A stretch of 64,000 nt of DNA from Hymenobacter sp. BT730. GTDB taxonomy: Bacteria > Bacteroidota > Bacteroidia > Cytophagales > Hymenobacteraceae. This document shows positions 1 through 8,079 of this stretch, one piece after another. The stretch's first letter is position 1. Each line of letters begins with the position of its first letter. The stretch is from NCBI RefSeq assembly GCF_030542105.1, contig NZ_JAUOFB010000003.1:496001-560000 (forward strand), read 5' to 3'. A program made the translations under genes and the position numbers. The notes below the pieces were generated by a model. The model saw nothing but the letters and a program-made list of their open reading frames with translations, ran no database searches and was not told the origin of the DNA.

Positions 1-802
1 CGTCGGCGCCGGGAAAGCCGAAGTTGCGGTACGTATCGGGAGTTATATGGTGGTAGACTACCTTCCTGCCCAAAGCCTTTGATAAGCTAGCCGCCATTTG
101 CTGACAGGTAATATGCTCCCCGGCTATGCCGATGGTCTTCCCAATCAGCTCCTTCCCTTTTTTAAAGATACCGTAGGCGCATTTTCCGATATCTTCTGCT
201 GCCATGCCCGATAGTTTCTTGTCGCCCATAGGAAAAGTAATGGCTAACTCCCCGCCGGGGCCAGGTTTTGGGCCCATGCCAAAATAGAGAAGATTCTCCC
301 AGTAGAAGGAGGTAATCAGAAAGGTAGTAGGCACACCCAAATCCCGGAAATATTGGTCTGCTTGGCCTTTGCCATCAAAGTGAGGCACTTTGTACTTGCC
401 CTGCAGCGTGGGCATCCGGTTATCCGTGAGTGGGACAAAACGGCGCGTATCTTCCAGCGTAGACCAGATGACGTGCTGCAGGCCAGCCGCCTTAGCAGCC
501 TCGGCCATGTTACGGGCTTCGGCGACTTCACGCTCGGGTGAGTAATGGTCCCAGAAGAAGGTGACGCAGTAAGCGCCATAAGCTCCCTGTAATGCCTTCC
601 GCAGGCTTTCAGGATTATCAATGTCGGCGGTAACAACTTCGGCTCCTAAACTGGCCAGTTTTTGGGCCTTGTCAGATTCGGGGTGGCGGGTAACAGCGCG
701 CACTCCGAATTCGCTGGAAGGGTCATTCAAAATGGCACGGGCCAGCCCGCCACCCTGGGCCCCAGTGGCCCCAAATACAACGATTATCTTCTTGTCAGCC
801 AT
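1..802 (-). CDS. NmrA-family NAD(P)-binding protein (3' end outside window)
   Basis: The 267 codons visible run from an ATG at 802 off the left edge, so the C-terminus is missing. The N-terminus carries the Rossmann dinucleotide motif GATGAQGG at about residues 11-18, followed by the alternating beta/alpha pattern of atypical short-chain dehydrogenases. The text through WSTLEDTRRF and the later LISSFYWENLLYF-like region fits the NmrA/HSCARG group, which senses NADP(H) or acts as a quinone-type reductase. The catalytic YxxxK of classical SDRs is not evident, as expected for NmrA-like proteins. It is followed on the same strand by no visible partner, and its own start lies 232 bases from the next minus-strand gene. 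The substrate cannot be told from sequence. Confidence 0.85.
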   Translation of the reverse strand, partial: MADKKIIVVFGATGAQGGGLARAILNDPSSEFGVRAVTRHPESDKAQKLASLGAEVVTADIDNPESLRKALQGAYGAYCVTFFWDHYSPEREVAEARNMAEAAKAAGLQHVIWSTLEDTRRFVPLTDNRMPTLQGKYKVPHFDGKGQADQYFRDLGVPTTFLITSFYWENLLYFGMGPKPGPGGELAITFPMGDKKLSGMAAEDIGKCAYGIFKKGKELIGKTIGIAGEHITCQQMAASLSKALGRKVVYHHITPDTYRNFGFPGAD

Positions 803-980
803 AAGTGTTGTCGTTAAAACGGATAGATAATTACTGATAATCCGAAGGTACAAAACACATATTTAATATAAAATTGCATATAATCCATATAACAAATCCA
901 ATCAATTGAGTCTGCTGGACAATGCCATTTCGGTCGCATGACAACACCTCAGTTATGCTTAGTGCAGGTTTAAAAAGTAC

Positions 981-1014
981 AAAAGCCTCGCTGACGACTA
1001 TCAGCGAGGCTTTT
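981..1014 (-). terminator. Rho-independent terminator of the SDR gene
   Basis: A perfect 14-base inverted repeat (arms 981-994 and 1001-1014, six-base loop) with A/T flanks lies 20 bases past the stop codon of the SDR gene at 1035-2144 on the minus strand. Confidence 0.8.
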
Positions 1015-1034
1015 GTATTATAGGCCAGGCAGGG

Positions 1035-2144
1035 TTAGTGCACGCTGGGATTGGGCTCGGTTGGATAGGTAAACTGCGTATCGATATTAGCCTTTTCCTG
1101 ATGGCCGTTGCCCCCCTCGGTGGTATAGCCATTACCTTTCTTGGTGCGGCCTAGCAACGACACCAAAGCCAGCCCGGCTCCTACGGCTAAAGCCGTTCTC
1201 AAAATAGGCTTACTAGTGGAAGCCTCCGTGTAGTAACTGGTTTCGCGGGTATGACCGGGGTAGTTGCCACGCTCCTGCAAAGAGCCGGAGGCGCGGTCCA
1301 GGCCATTCTGGGCGAGGGGCCGCGGTGCATAATCGGCTTTCTCCTGCTTTACAAATACATTTTCCATAAAAGAGTCGTGAAGGCCAGGAGCCCAGTGGGC
1401 CATACCCGTTATCATTTTGCCACCACCACCAACGGTTATTTCGCGCTCAGGCGTTTCGCAGCAGTGCAGAATAGCTCGTGCTACGGTTTCAGGGGCATAG
1501 GCTGGCGGCGCATGCTTGGCTTCACGCTCCATGTAGTTCTTGGCGTGTAGGGTGTAAGGGGTATCAATGGCTGCAGGCTTGATGAGCGTAACGGCAATGG
1601 GCAGTTCATCCAAGGAAAGCTCCATCCGCAAGCCATCGGTGAAGCCTTTCACGGCATGTTTGCTGGCACTGTAAATGCCCTGCAGAATAGCCGTGCTTTC
1701 TGAGAGAATGCTGCCCACGTTAATAATAACTCCGCCGTGCTGGCGCAGGTGCTTCACTGCCTCCAGGGAGCCGTACACCACCCCCCAGACGTTCGTCTCG
1801 AAGAGCTTACGCATATCCTCTATTGGAATATCCGTGAGCTTACCATAAATGGATACCCCGGCATCATTTATCCAGGTATCAAAGCCCCCAAACCGTTGCA
1901 GTGCTTTGCGGGCAATGTTATGAACATCCTGCTGCCGGCTTACATCAGCCACCACATACGTAGCCTCACCGCCCTTCTGCTCAATTTCATGAGCTAGCTC
2001 CCGTAGGGCGTCTTCACTGCGCGCCGCCAGCACTAAACGGGCACCCTTTTCGGCGGCCATGCGGGCCGTTACCAGTCCAATACCGGAAGAAGCACCGGTA
2101 ATTACAATCACCTGGTCTTTTAGTTTCTTCAGTTTAGGTGTCAT
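1035..2144 (-). CDS. SDR-family oxidoreductase with C-terminal membrane/low-complexity extension
   Basis: The 369-residue product has the classical short-chain dehydrogenase fold: TGASSGIG near residue 18 for cofactor binding, NDAG near residue 95, and YSASKHAVK near residue 158 holding the Tyr-Lys catalytic pair. It is over 100 residues longer than the usual 250-residue SDR. The extension contains a hydrophobic stretch around LRTALAVGAGLALVSLLG that may anchor it in the membrane, then a Gly/Asn-rich tail. Start: ATG at 2144 is preferred over the in-frame TTG at 2150, because a TAnnTTTG-like element (TCTGTTTG, 2148-2155 on the minus strand) ends three bases before it. SDRs with such tails are often annotated as general oxidoreductases, and the substrate is unknown. 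Confidence 0.88.
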   Translation of the reverse strand: MTPKLKKLKDQVIVITGASSGIGLVTARMAAEKGARLVLAARSEDALRELAHEIEQKGGEATYVVADVSRQQDVHNIARKALQRFGGFDTWINDAGVSIYGKLTDIPIEDMRKLFETNVWGVVYGSLEAVKHLRQHGGVIINVGSILSESTAILQGIYSASKHAVKGFTDGLRMELSLDELPIAVTLIKPAAIDTPYTLHAKNYMEREAKHAPPAYAPETVARAILHCCETPEREITVGGGGKMITGMAHWAPGLHDSFMENVFVKQEKADYAPRPLAQNGLDRASGSLQERGNYPGHTRETSYYTEASTSKPILRTALAVGAGLALVSLLGRTKKGNGYTTEGGNGHQEKANIDTQFTYPTEPNPSVH

Positions 2145-2311
2145 CGGCAAACAGATTTAAATGATAGGATAGAATGACCTGCCTTCTTTTACGGAACAAA
2201 CTGCATTCTGACAGTATAAAATATGGCCTTCAATAGGCTTTCAGCCCCATTATGCAGCCATCCAGTAAAAAGCGGGTAATTTGCGGCGTCGTTTATCTCT
2301 TCCTTATTTCC

Positions 2312-3097
2312 ATGTTGAAACGTTTCTTTTCGGTGGCCTTGCTGCTGCTTTCTCCTGCTATTGTTTGGGCCTGGGGAGTAGATGGCCACCGCGCCGTAGG
2401 CCGCATTGCCGAGCAGCATTTGTCCCGCAAAGCCAAGCGCGAAGTGCACCGCCTGCTAGGCACTGAAACCCTGACCATGGTGAGCACCTGGCCGGATGAG
2501 GTACGCTACTACCCTGATTTCAAGCACACTGCTCCCTGGCACTATGTTAATACAGCTTCTGGCCTCAATCAGGAGCAGTATCTGCAGGCGCTGAAAGGCC
2601 AGACGGAGCCAAATGCCTACAATATGCTGCAAGCCAAGCTGCAGGAGTTGAAAGACCCTAACAAGTCACAGGCAGAGCGAGTGGCGGCGCTGAAGTTTGT
2701 AGTGCACCTGGTAGGCGATGCACACCAGCCCCTGCACGCCGGCCACGCCGAGGACAAAGGCGGCAACGACATTAAAGTAAAATTCCGCGGCAAGGACACC
2801 AACCTGCATAGCCTCTGGGACAGTGGCCTGCTTGATTATCAGGGCCTGACCTACACTGAAATGGGCTGCCAGTACGACCACAAGCTGCCACATCAGCTGG
2901 TACATCAGTGGCAGCGCACGCCCATGGAGCAATGGTTCTGGGAATCGTATCAGGACAGTGAGAAGATTTATCAGGAAGCGCCCACTGGTACGGATATCGA
3001 CTACAACTATTACCCTGCCCATTCTGAGCTCATGAAGCGGCGCATTCAGCAGGCGGGTATCCGGCTCGCCGAGGTGTTGAACAAAACGCTGGGTTAA
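2312..3097 (+). CDS. Secreted S1/P1-type zinc nuclease
   Basis: The 261-residue protein is an exported single-strand-preferring nuclease of the S1/P1 family. Signal peptide cleavage after AIVWA would leave Trp as residue 1 of the mature enzyme (WGVDGHRAVG). In the family this N-terminal Trp ligates zinc, so the start at 2312 (MLKRFF...) rather than the in-frame ATG at 2252 is supported by both the signal peptide and the active site. Other family zinc ligands are visible in DGHR, WHYVNT, HLVGDAHQPLHAGH and the later NLHSLWDSG segment. A -7-like TAATTTGC lies just downstream of the 2252 ATG, again favouring the later start. It would hydrolyse extracellular RNA or DNA, probably for phosphate or nucleoside uptake. 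Confidence 0.93.
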   Translation: MLKRFFSVALLLLSPAIVWAWGVDGHRAVGRIAEQHLSRKAKREVHRLLGTETLTMVSTWPDEVRYYPDFKHTAPWHYVNTASGLNQEQYLQALKGQTEPNAYNMLQAKLQELKDPNKSQAERVAALKFVVHLVGDAHQPLHAGHAEDKGGNDIKVKFRGKDTNLHSLWDSGLLDYQGLTYTEMGCQYDHKLPHQLVHQWQRTPMEQWFWESYQDSEKIYQEAPTGTDIDYNYYPAHSELMKRRIQQAGIRLAEVLNKTLG

Positions 3098-3111
3098 CCC
3101 CTTTTCTCTAA

Positions 3112-3155
3112 AAACAGCAAGGCCCTGGCACTGATAAGTCAGGGCCTTGCTGTTT
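3112..3155. terminator. Bidirectional terminator between the nuclease and VOC genes
   Basis: Sixteen-base perfect arms (3112-3127, 3140-3155) with A-rich and T-rich flanks lie between convergent genes. The right arm overlaps the stop codon of the minus-strand VOC gene. Confidence 0.85.
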
Positions 3156-3534
3156 AGGATGGAAGCCGCCAGGGCGGATTTATCCGATTGTCACCGGCGA
3201 AATACAGAATTATCTGGTTCTGGTCCGGGTCTTTCAGCCGGGCTTCTCGCCACAGCCACGGCTTGTTGGTGGGAAGTTCCTCGAAGACTACGCCGGCCTC
3301 AGACAACCTTTGGACCTGCGCATCCAGATTGGTGCACTCAAAATACACCCATATGCCTCCCGCAGACGGTAAATTTTCTACCTGATGCAGGGAGAAAGTG
3401 GTTTCGCCATGGGGGCATACAAAGCGGGCATAATGCGGCAAAGCCTCTACAATCAACTCTAACCCCAGCAGTTGATAGAAGCGTATGGCCACTGGTAAAT
3501 TCAGTGAGGGAACAGTAACCTGATTCAGATTCAT
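3154..3534 (-). CDS. VOC-family (glyoxalase/bleomycin-resistance-like) protein
   Basis: This 126-residue single-domain protein shows the beta-alpha-beta-beta-beta vicinal oxygen chelate pattern twice. The first half is MNLNQVTVPSLNLPVAIRFY with GLELIVE following, and the second half has VYFECTNLDAQVQRLSEAGV and a DPDQNQIILYF ending, where the final acidic residue is commonly a metal ligand. The ATG at 3534 begins exactly at the domain, and the upstream in-frame ATG at 3573 would add a non-homologous stretch. VOC proteins include glyoxalases, dioxygenases and antibiotic-binding proteins, and sequence alone does not choose among them. It faces away from rsmE. Confidence 0.82.
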   Translation of the reverse strand: MNLNQVTVPSLNLPVAIRFYQLLGLELIVEALPHYARFVCPHGETTFSLHQVENLPSAGGIWVYFECTNLDAQVQRLSEAGVVFEELPTNKPWLWREARLKDPDQNQIILYFAGDNRINPPWRLPS

Positions 3535-3612
3535 GCTGTGCCGGAGATAGTGAAAAGAAGTTGCCGGCCCCAAGATGCATCATGCTCCGGTAGCCACAAA
3601 AGCCAATTCCTG

Positions 3613-3620
3613 TAGCTTTG
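3613..3620 (+). promoter_or_regulatory. -7 element TAGCTTTG of rsmE (leaderless spacing)
   Basis: An exact match to the Bacteroidota TAnnTTTG element ends four bases before the rsmE ATG, so transcription should begin at or within a base or two of the start codon. No convincing -33 TTTG is seen. Confidence 0.6.
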
Positions 3621-3624
3621 CCTT

Positions 3625-4332
3625 ATGCCGCATACTTTCTTCGCTCCCGACCTTACGCTGCCTACTTATACCTTGCCCGAGGATGAAAGCAAGCACGCCG
3701 TGCGGGTGCTGCGCCTGGGGCTGGGCGCCCCGGTAGTGCTTGTAGATGGCCGTGGAGGGGTATTTCAGGCTGAAGTAGCTGATGCGAATCCTAAACGCTG
3801 CCAACTGCGCATTACGCACCATGAAACCGTGCCGCCCCGCTCCTATCTCACCCATGTAGCCGTGGCCCCTACCAAGAACCTCGACCGCATGGAATGGATG
3901 GTGGAAAAGGCGGTGGAAGTAGGCGTAGAACGTATTACGTTTCTGCGCTGCGCCCGATCCGAGCGCCGGGAGCTGAAGCTGGAGCGACTGGAGAAAATTG
4001 CGGTAAGCGCCCTGAAACAGTCCGGTCAGGCATGGCTGCCGCAAATGGACGAGCTGACGGATTTCGCTGATTTTCTCCCAATGGTTGCACCCGAAACTAC
4101 CTTTATTGCCCACCTGGAAGAAGGGGAACGGATGGCCCTGTCTCGAGTGGCAGCCGGCGGACCTGGCTGCTGCATCCTCATTGGCCCGGAGGGGGACTTT
4201 ACTCCGCAGGAAATTGAGGCCGCCTTTGCGCTAGGCATTCGTCCGGTAACCTTAGGCGCCTCCCGTCTGCGTACCGAAACAGCTGGGCTGGCAGCCGTGT
4301 TTACTGTACATATAGCGCGGGAACTGCAATAG
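3625..4332 (+). CDS. rsmE: 16S rRNA (uracil1498-N3)-methyltransferase RsmE
   Basis: The 235-residue protein matches RsmE along its full length. It has an N-terminal PUA-like RNA-binding domain (MPHTFFAPDL... DESKHAVRVLRLG) and a C-terminal SPOUT (trefoil-knot) methyltransferase domain. The knot is marked by LIGPEGDFTPQEIEAA and by VTLGASRLRTETAGLAA, which form the S-adenosylmethionine pocket and dimer interface. It methylates N3 of U1498 in the decoding region of 16S rRNA in the small subunit. The length is typical. The next gene on the same strand begins 42 bases downstream, so they may be cotranscribed. Confidence 0.96.
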   Translation: MPHTFFAPDLTLPTYTLPEDESKHAVRVLRLGLGAPVVLVDGRGGVFQAEVADANPKRCQLRITHHETVPPRSYLTHVAVAPTKNLDRMEWMVEKAVEVGVERITFLRCARSERRELKLERLEKIAVSALKQSGQAWLPQMDELTDFADFLPMVAPETTFIAHLEEGERMALSRVAAGGPGCCILIGPEGDFTPQEIEAAFALGIRPVTLGASRLRTETAGLAAVFTVHIARELQ

Positions 4333-4374
4333 CGTAAATTTAGTATCCAAAGAATACCACCTACTCCGCGAGCT

Positions 4375-5040
4375 ATGCTGAAAAAACTGTTTCTAACGGC
4401 TATTCTCCTGCTGCCCCTGCTGGCAGCAGCGCCCGTTGCGCCCAGCTTCCGCATTGCCAAGCTTCACTACGGCGGGGGCGGCGACTGGTATGCCAACAAG
4501 ACCTCCCTGCCCAACCTCATACAGTTCTGCAACCGAAACCTCCATACCAACATTGACCCCGAGGAAGGCACCGTAGAACTGGACTCGCCGGAACTACTCA
4601 CATATCCCTTCGTGCACATGACCGGCCACGGCAATGTGGCTTTTACGGATGCAGAAGCCAAAAACCTACGTCGTTACCTCACCGGCGGCGGTTTCCTGCA
4701 CATTGATGACAACTACGGACTGGACCGCTACATCCGGCCGGAAATGAAGAAGGTATTTCCGGAGCTTGAGTTTGTGGAGTTGCCCTTTTCCCATCCTATC
4801 TACCATCAGAAATATTCGTTTCCGCGCGGCCTGCCCAAAGTGCATGAGCATGATGGCAAACGCCCCCAGGGCTTTGGAATCATCTACAAAGGCCGCCTGG
4901 TCTGCTTTTACACTTATGAGTGCGACCTGGGCAATGGCTGGGAAGATCTAGGCACATATCCAGAAGATACCCCAGCTATTCATGACGCCGCTCTGCGCAT
5001 GGGTGCCAATCTGGTAACCTACGCTCTGACGCAGGATTAA
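4375..5040 (+). CDS. Exported DUF4159-domain protein
   Basis: A 221-residue protein begins with a clear signal peptide (MLKKLFLTAILLLPLLAAAP). The mature part is a single DUF4159 domain, recognisable by KLHYGGGGDWYANKTSLPNL, FVHMTGHGNVAFTDAEAKNLRRYL, GGGFLHIDDNYGLD and LPFSHPIYHQKYSF. DUF4159 has a glutamine-amidotransferase-like fold without a clear catalytic Cys, and the domain occurs in Bacteroidota as a stand-alone periplasmic protein and in larger membrane proteins elsewhere. Function is unknown. The conserved HIDDNYG and HP(I)YH segments suggest ligand or sugar binding (inference). Confidence 0.88.
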   Translation: MLKKLFLTAILLLPLLAAAPVAPSFRIAKLHYGGGGDWYANKTSLPNLIQFCNRNLHTNIDPEEGTVELDSPELLTYPFVHMTGHGNVAFTDAEAKNLRRYLTGGGFLHIDDNYGLDRYIRPEMKKVFPELEFVELPFSHPIYHQKYSFPRGLPKVHEHDGKRPQGFGIIYKGRLVCFYTYECDLGNGWEDLGTYPEDTPAIHDAALRMGANLVTYALTQD

Positions 5041-5092
5041 TGCGCTAAACTGCACATAAAGGCTACTAGGCAGCCACGGAAGTGTTATCCCT

Positions 5093-5644
5093 TTAAAAAC
5101 GGCGCTGCAGTACCTCTGCCAGGATAAAGGCCGTTCGTACGTCAGCGGGGTTGCGCAGGCGGGCGGCTACATTTGCTGCAGTAGCCGATGGCGCGGCCGT
5201 GGCGCCCTGCCGGCTCCAGTAATCCTCTTGTCCATGGGCTACAGCCGCCCGCGGCAATCCGGCGGCCCGTCTGGCCGGGCCGGCGTCTAATTCCTGGCTA
5301 CGAGCGTGACGCTGCGTTGCGGCCACTTCCAGACTGCGGGCAGCTGGCTCCGTTACTTCCAGCGAGCGAGCCGGCTTGGCAGCTTCCAGTGGAATTGCAC
5401 GGCCAGCAGGCGTAACCTCTGAGGGCGTTTTCTTTGGCTGGTTTTGCTCCATCATTTGCTGTAGCAGTTCCTCAAAATTAGGAGCCGGAGCGCGAGTCGG
5501 CTTAGCAGATGATGTAACCGTCTTGGGTAAAGGCCGCTCCTGTGCTTCCTGACGAGTAGTTTCCTGGGCTTTGCGCCACATACGCACGATAAAAAGGAGG
5601 AGCCCGAGGGCAATCAGCAGCAGGGTTTGGAATTTTTCGGGCAT
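5093..5644 (-). CDS. Membrane-anchored hypothetical protein with internal RSLEV repeats
   Basis: A 183-residue protein has one N-terminal transmembrane segment (QTLLLIALGLLLFIVRMW) followed by a Pro/Ala/Arg-rich linker. The linker holds three degenerate repeats (ARSLEVTEPA, ARSLEVAATQ, ARSQELDAGP). The C-terminus, LRNPADVRTAFILAEVLQRRF, resembles the conserved tail of short Bacteroidota proteins (an acidic/aromatic AIIxSEIL-type end), which suggests the tail is the functional part and the linker varies. I recognise no enzyme domain. The gene lies 38 bases downstream of the AraC-Ogt gene on the same strand. Confidence 0.75.
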   Translation of the reverse strand: MPEKFQTLLLIALGLLLFIVRMWRKAQETTRQEAQERPLPKTVTSSAKPTRAPAPNFEELLQQMMEQNQPKKTPSEVTPAGRAIPLEAAKPARSLEVTEPAARSLEVAATQRHARSQELDAGPARRAAGLPRAAVAHGQEDYWSRQGATAAPSATAANVAARLRNPADVRTAFILAEVLQRRF

Positions 5645-5682
5645 ATAGCTGAGGGCATTAATACAGGCCGGGCGTTGGTAAT

Positions 5683-6549
5683 CTACGCAAGTTGAGCGGT
5701 ATGTTGCTCCACCTTAGCCATTTCCCATCCAATGAGAGCTTTTTTGGTAGTGGAGCCCCAACGGTACTCACCCAGTATGCCTTCCTTACGAATTACCCGA
5801 TGGCAGGGAATCAGCAGGGCCACCGGATTGGCCCCCACTGCCGAGCCTACGGCCTGCAAAGCCCGCGGCTGCCCAATGGCGTGTGCTACGTGCTGGTAGC
5901 TTACTACCTGCCCGACGGGCACCCGCAGCAACGCCTCCCACACTTTCACCTGGAAGTTGGTACCACGCACTAACAGGTGCAGGGGCTGCCCAGCCACTGG
6001 CGCAAACGCCCGGGCCAGCAGCGGCCCCGTACGGTCGGCATCGGCTCCAAATTGGGCCTGGGGCCAGCTCTTTTGCAGCGCACCAAGGGCGGCCGCAAAA
6101 TCTGGCTGCTCGGGATGCAGCAAATGCAGCCCACAGATGCCCCGATCAGTAGCGGCCAACAATGCCGGGCCAAAAGGCGTGTCATGCACGCCATAGCTAA
6201 TGTTTAACCCCGCACCACCGGTACGGTACTCCAGCGGCGTAACGGCCTCCAGAGTCACAAATAAATCATGCAGGCGGGAGGGCGCCGATAGGCCAGCATC
6301 TTCGGCTGCTTCGGCAAATGGCGCGGCTTCTGCCAGACGGGCCTTTAGAAATTCGGCGGTGAGGTATTGCACAAAACGCTTCGGGCTGATTCCAGCCCAT
6401 TCGCTAAACAGCCGCTGAAAGTGAAACGGGCTAAGGTGTACCGCCGCAGCCACTTCTTCCAGGCTGGGTTGCCGTCGGAAGTTAGCTTCCAGAAATTGAA
6501 TAGCCTGCGCAATGCGCTGATAATCGGGGTTTGCCGGGATAGTAACCAT
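5683..6549 (-). CDS. AraC-type HTH plus methylated-DNA-cysteine methyltransferase (Ada-like)
   Basis: The 288-residue protein joins two domains of the Ada regulator. Residues about 1-90 form an AraC-type helix-turn-helix (RIAQAIQFLEANF... LEEVAAAVHLSPFHFQRLF). The C-terminal half is an O6-alkylguanine-DNA alkyltransferase with the acceptor motif IPCHRVIRKEG near residue 248. The Cys accepts the methyl group from O6-methylguanine in a suicide reaction. The N-terminal zinc (Ada_Zn) domain that repairs methylphosphotriesters is absent, so the classic methyl-phosphotriester switch cannot work as in E. coli Ada. The ATG at 6549 is chosen because it begins at the HTH; the ORF extends 18 codons further. 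Confidence 0.92.
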   Translation of the reverse strand: MVTIPANPDYQRIAQAIQFLEANFRRQPSLEEVAAAVHLSPFHFQRLFSEWAGISPKRFVQYLTAEFLKARLAEAAPFAEAAEDAGLSAPSRLHDLFVTLEAVTPLEYRTGGAGLNISYGVHDTPFGPALLAATDRGICGLHLLHPEQPDFAAALGALQKSWPQAQFGADADRTGPLLARAFAPVAGQPLHLLVRGTNFQVKVWEALLRVPVGQVVSYQHVAHAIGQPRALQAVGSAVGANPVALLIPCHRVIRKEGILGEYRWGSTTKKALIGWEMAKVEQHTAQLA

Positions 6550-6624
6550 CTGCTTTGAAGCTAAGTGATAATCAAAGCTACACCCCTGCCCTCCCGGTAT
6601 CAACCCGATTCTTGCGGAGTTGTG

Positions 6625-7200
6625 CTAGCGCACGCCCTGCTCCGGATAGCGGCCGGTTTTGGTACGGTAATAAGCCTTTATTTTCTCCAGATCGGCCTCA
6701 TAGTCGCCGGTGGGATACACCGCAGGACCGACACCGGCTTCCTTGTTCTTATAATCCAGGAAGCCCAGAAGAATAGGCACATTCGCGCCCTGAGCAACGA
6801 AATAGAATCCTTTGCGCCATTTTGGCTGGTACTTGCGGGTGCCTTCGGGCGTAATCATAATAATCAGCTCCTCCCGCTCATTGAAGAGCTTTACCATGCC
6901 ATCTACCAGGCTATTGTTTCGGCTGCGGTCTACTGCCAATGCGCCTAAGGAACGCATCAGCCCACCTACTAGCGGGTTATCAACCCACTCCTTCTTTACG
7001 GTGAAGCGCACAGGAATACCCATCAGAAAAAACGCGGCACGGGCATACAGTAGGTCCCAGTTGCTGGTATGCGGGGCGGCCACCATAATAGCTTTCCGGA
7101 TATCAGGCGGCACTATCGAGGCCAGCTTCCAGCCATTCAGCCAAAACCAGAATTTCGAAAACAAATACCAGAAGGTGGGTGTGGTAGCAGGTTTAGGCAT
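6625..7200 (-). CDS. PlsC-like acyltransferase
   Basis: A 191-residue lysophospholipid acyltransferase-family protein carries the HX4D catalytic box as HTSNWD near residue 44, with PEGTR near residue 118 forming the acyl-acceptor site. The N-terminal WYLFSKFWFWLNGW segment is probably membrane-embedded. At 191 residues it is shorter than typical PlsC (about 240) and resembles the small glycerol-acyltransferase group. It lies downstream of a patatin-like lipase on the same strand (85-base gap), which suggests shared lipid remodelling. The acceptor could be lysophosphatidate or another lyso-lipid. Confidence 0.88.
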   Translation of the reverse strand: MPKPATTPTFWYLFSKFWFWLNGWKLASIVPPDIRKAIMVAAPHTSNWDLLYARAAFFLMGIPVRFTVKKEWVDNPLVGGLMRSLGALAVDRSRNNSLVDGMVKLFNEREELIIMITPEGTRKYQPKWRKGFYFVAQGANVPILLGFLDYKNKEAGVGPAVYPTGDYEADLEKIKAYYRTKTGRYPEQGVR

Positions 7201-7285
7201 AGATGCAGAAAAGACGCAGAAAGAGTCAAGGGTAAAAATAGTTGAATTTTATGGGCTCCCCTTCCCCATATGTCCCCTGAAGCGT

Positions 7286-8056
7286 TTATTCCGCCAACAA
7301 ACTCCGAAGCTGCGTTTCCAGCTGTAGCGTGTACCGGTAGCCAATCTGAAAAAGCTCGGGTGCCAGGCGGTAGCTCAGCGGACGATACTGGTGTAGTTCC
7401 GGCGGCTCAATGAGCAGCTGGCACTGCTGCTGCCGTGAGGCAGTATTAGCGTTAATAGCCAGATGCAGCGTCCGTTCCACCAAACGGCGGAAAGTGGTAA
7501 TACGCGCCGTATGATTAACCGGGTTGCAATGCACACCCACAACCGGATTACCATAGCCGAGCAATGGCTCTACAGGCAGGTTATTCAGCAGCCCACCATC
7601 AACCAGCTGGCGGCCCTCAAACTCTACCGGCCTATAGACAATAGGAACGGCCGAGGAAGCCAGCAAGGGCGGAATTAATAGCCCCTGGTCGTAAAATACG
7701 GATATTCCTTCCCCTAAGTCAGTAGCCACCAGGGTTAAGGGGCAGTGCAGGTCGGCGAATGTGCAGCCTGGGCCCAGGTACCGTACAAACAATTGCTCCA
7801 CAGCATCCATCTGCAACAGCCCGAAGCTGCTGAAGGCGGGCCGCATCAGGCGGGCTACGTTGGTGCTGGTAAGCATGCGGAGAATATCAGCCGGCGGATA
7901 CCCCGCCGCGTAGAATGCTGCAGCAATAGCTCCGGAGCTAACGCCTGCCAGCCGGCCCACCGGCAGCTGCAGCTCATCCAGCGCTGCCAGCACCCCCAGG
8001 TGCGCAATACCGCGTGCTCCTCCCCCCGATAATGCAATGGCTAAATGCTGCGGCAT
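7286..8056 (-). CDS. Patatin-like phospholipase
   Basis: The 256-residue protein has all patatin signatures: an oxyanion hole GGGARGIAHLGVL at the N-terminus, the nucleophile elbow GVSSGAI near residue 40, and the catalytic Asp in DGGLLNNLPVEPL near residue 155. The Ser-Asp dyad hydrolyses acyl ester bonds of phospholipids or other lipids. There is no signal peptide, so it is probably cytoplasmic, like RssA/YchK-type lipases. It sits 23 bases after a metallo-hydrolase gene and before the acyltransferase gene, forming a probable lipid-related transcription unit. The AGAGG directly abutting the ATG is too close to act as a Shine-Dalgarno. Confidence 0.93.
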   Translation of the reverse strand: MPQHLAIALSGGGARGIAHLGVLAALDELQLPVGRLAGVSSGAIAAAFYAAGYPPADILRMLTSTNVARLMRPAFSSFGLLQMDAVEQLFVRYLGPGCTFADLHCPLTLVATDLGEGISVFYDQGLLIPPLLASSAVPIVYRPVEFEGRQLVDGGLLNNLPVEPLLGYGNPVVGVHCNPVNHTARITTFRRLVERTLHLAINANTASRQQQCQLLIEPPELHQYRPLSYRLAPELFQIGYRYTLQLETQLRSLLAE

Positions 8057-8079
8057 CCTCTTTGGGCGGGAGTATAGGT

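Noticed and set aside
8047..8066. AGAGG next to the patatin start as a Shine-Dalgarno
   Set aside because: It abuts the ATG without spacer and such sites are not generally used in this lineage.
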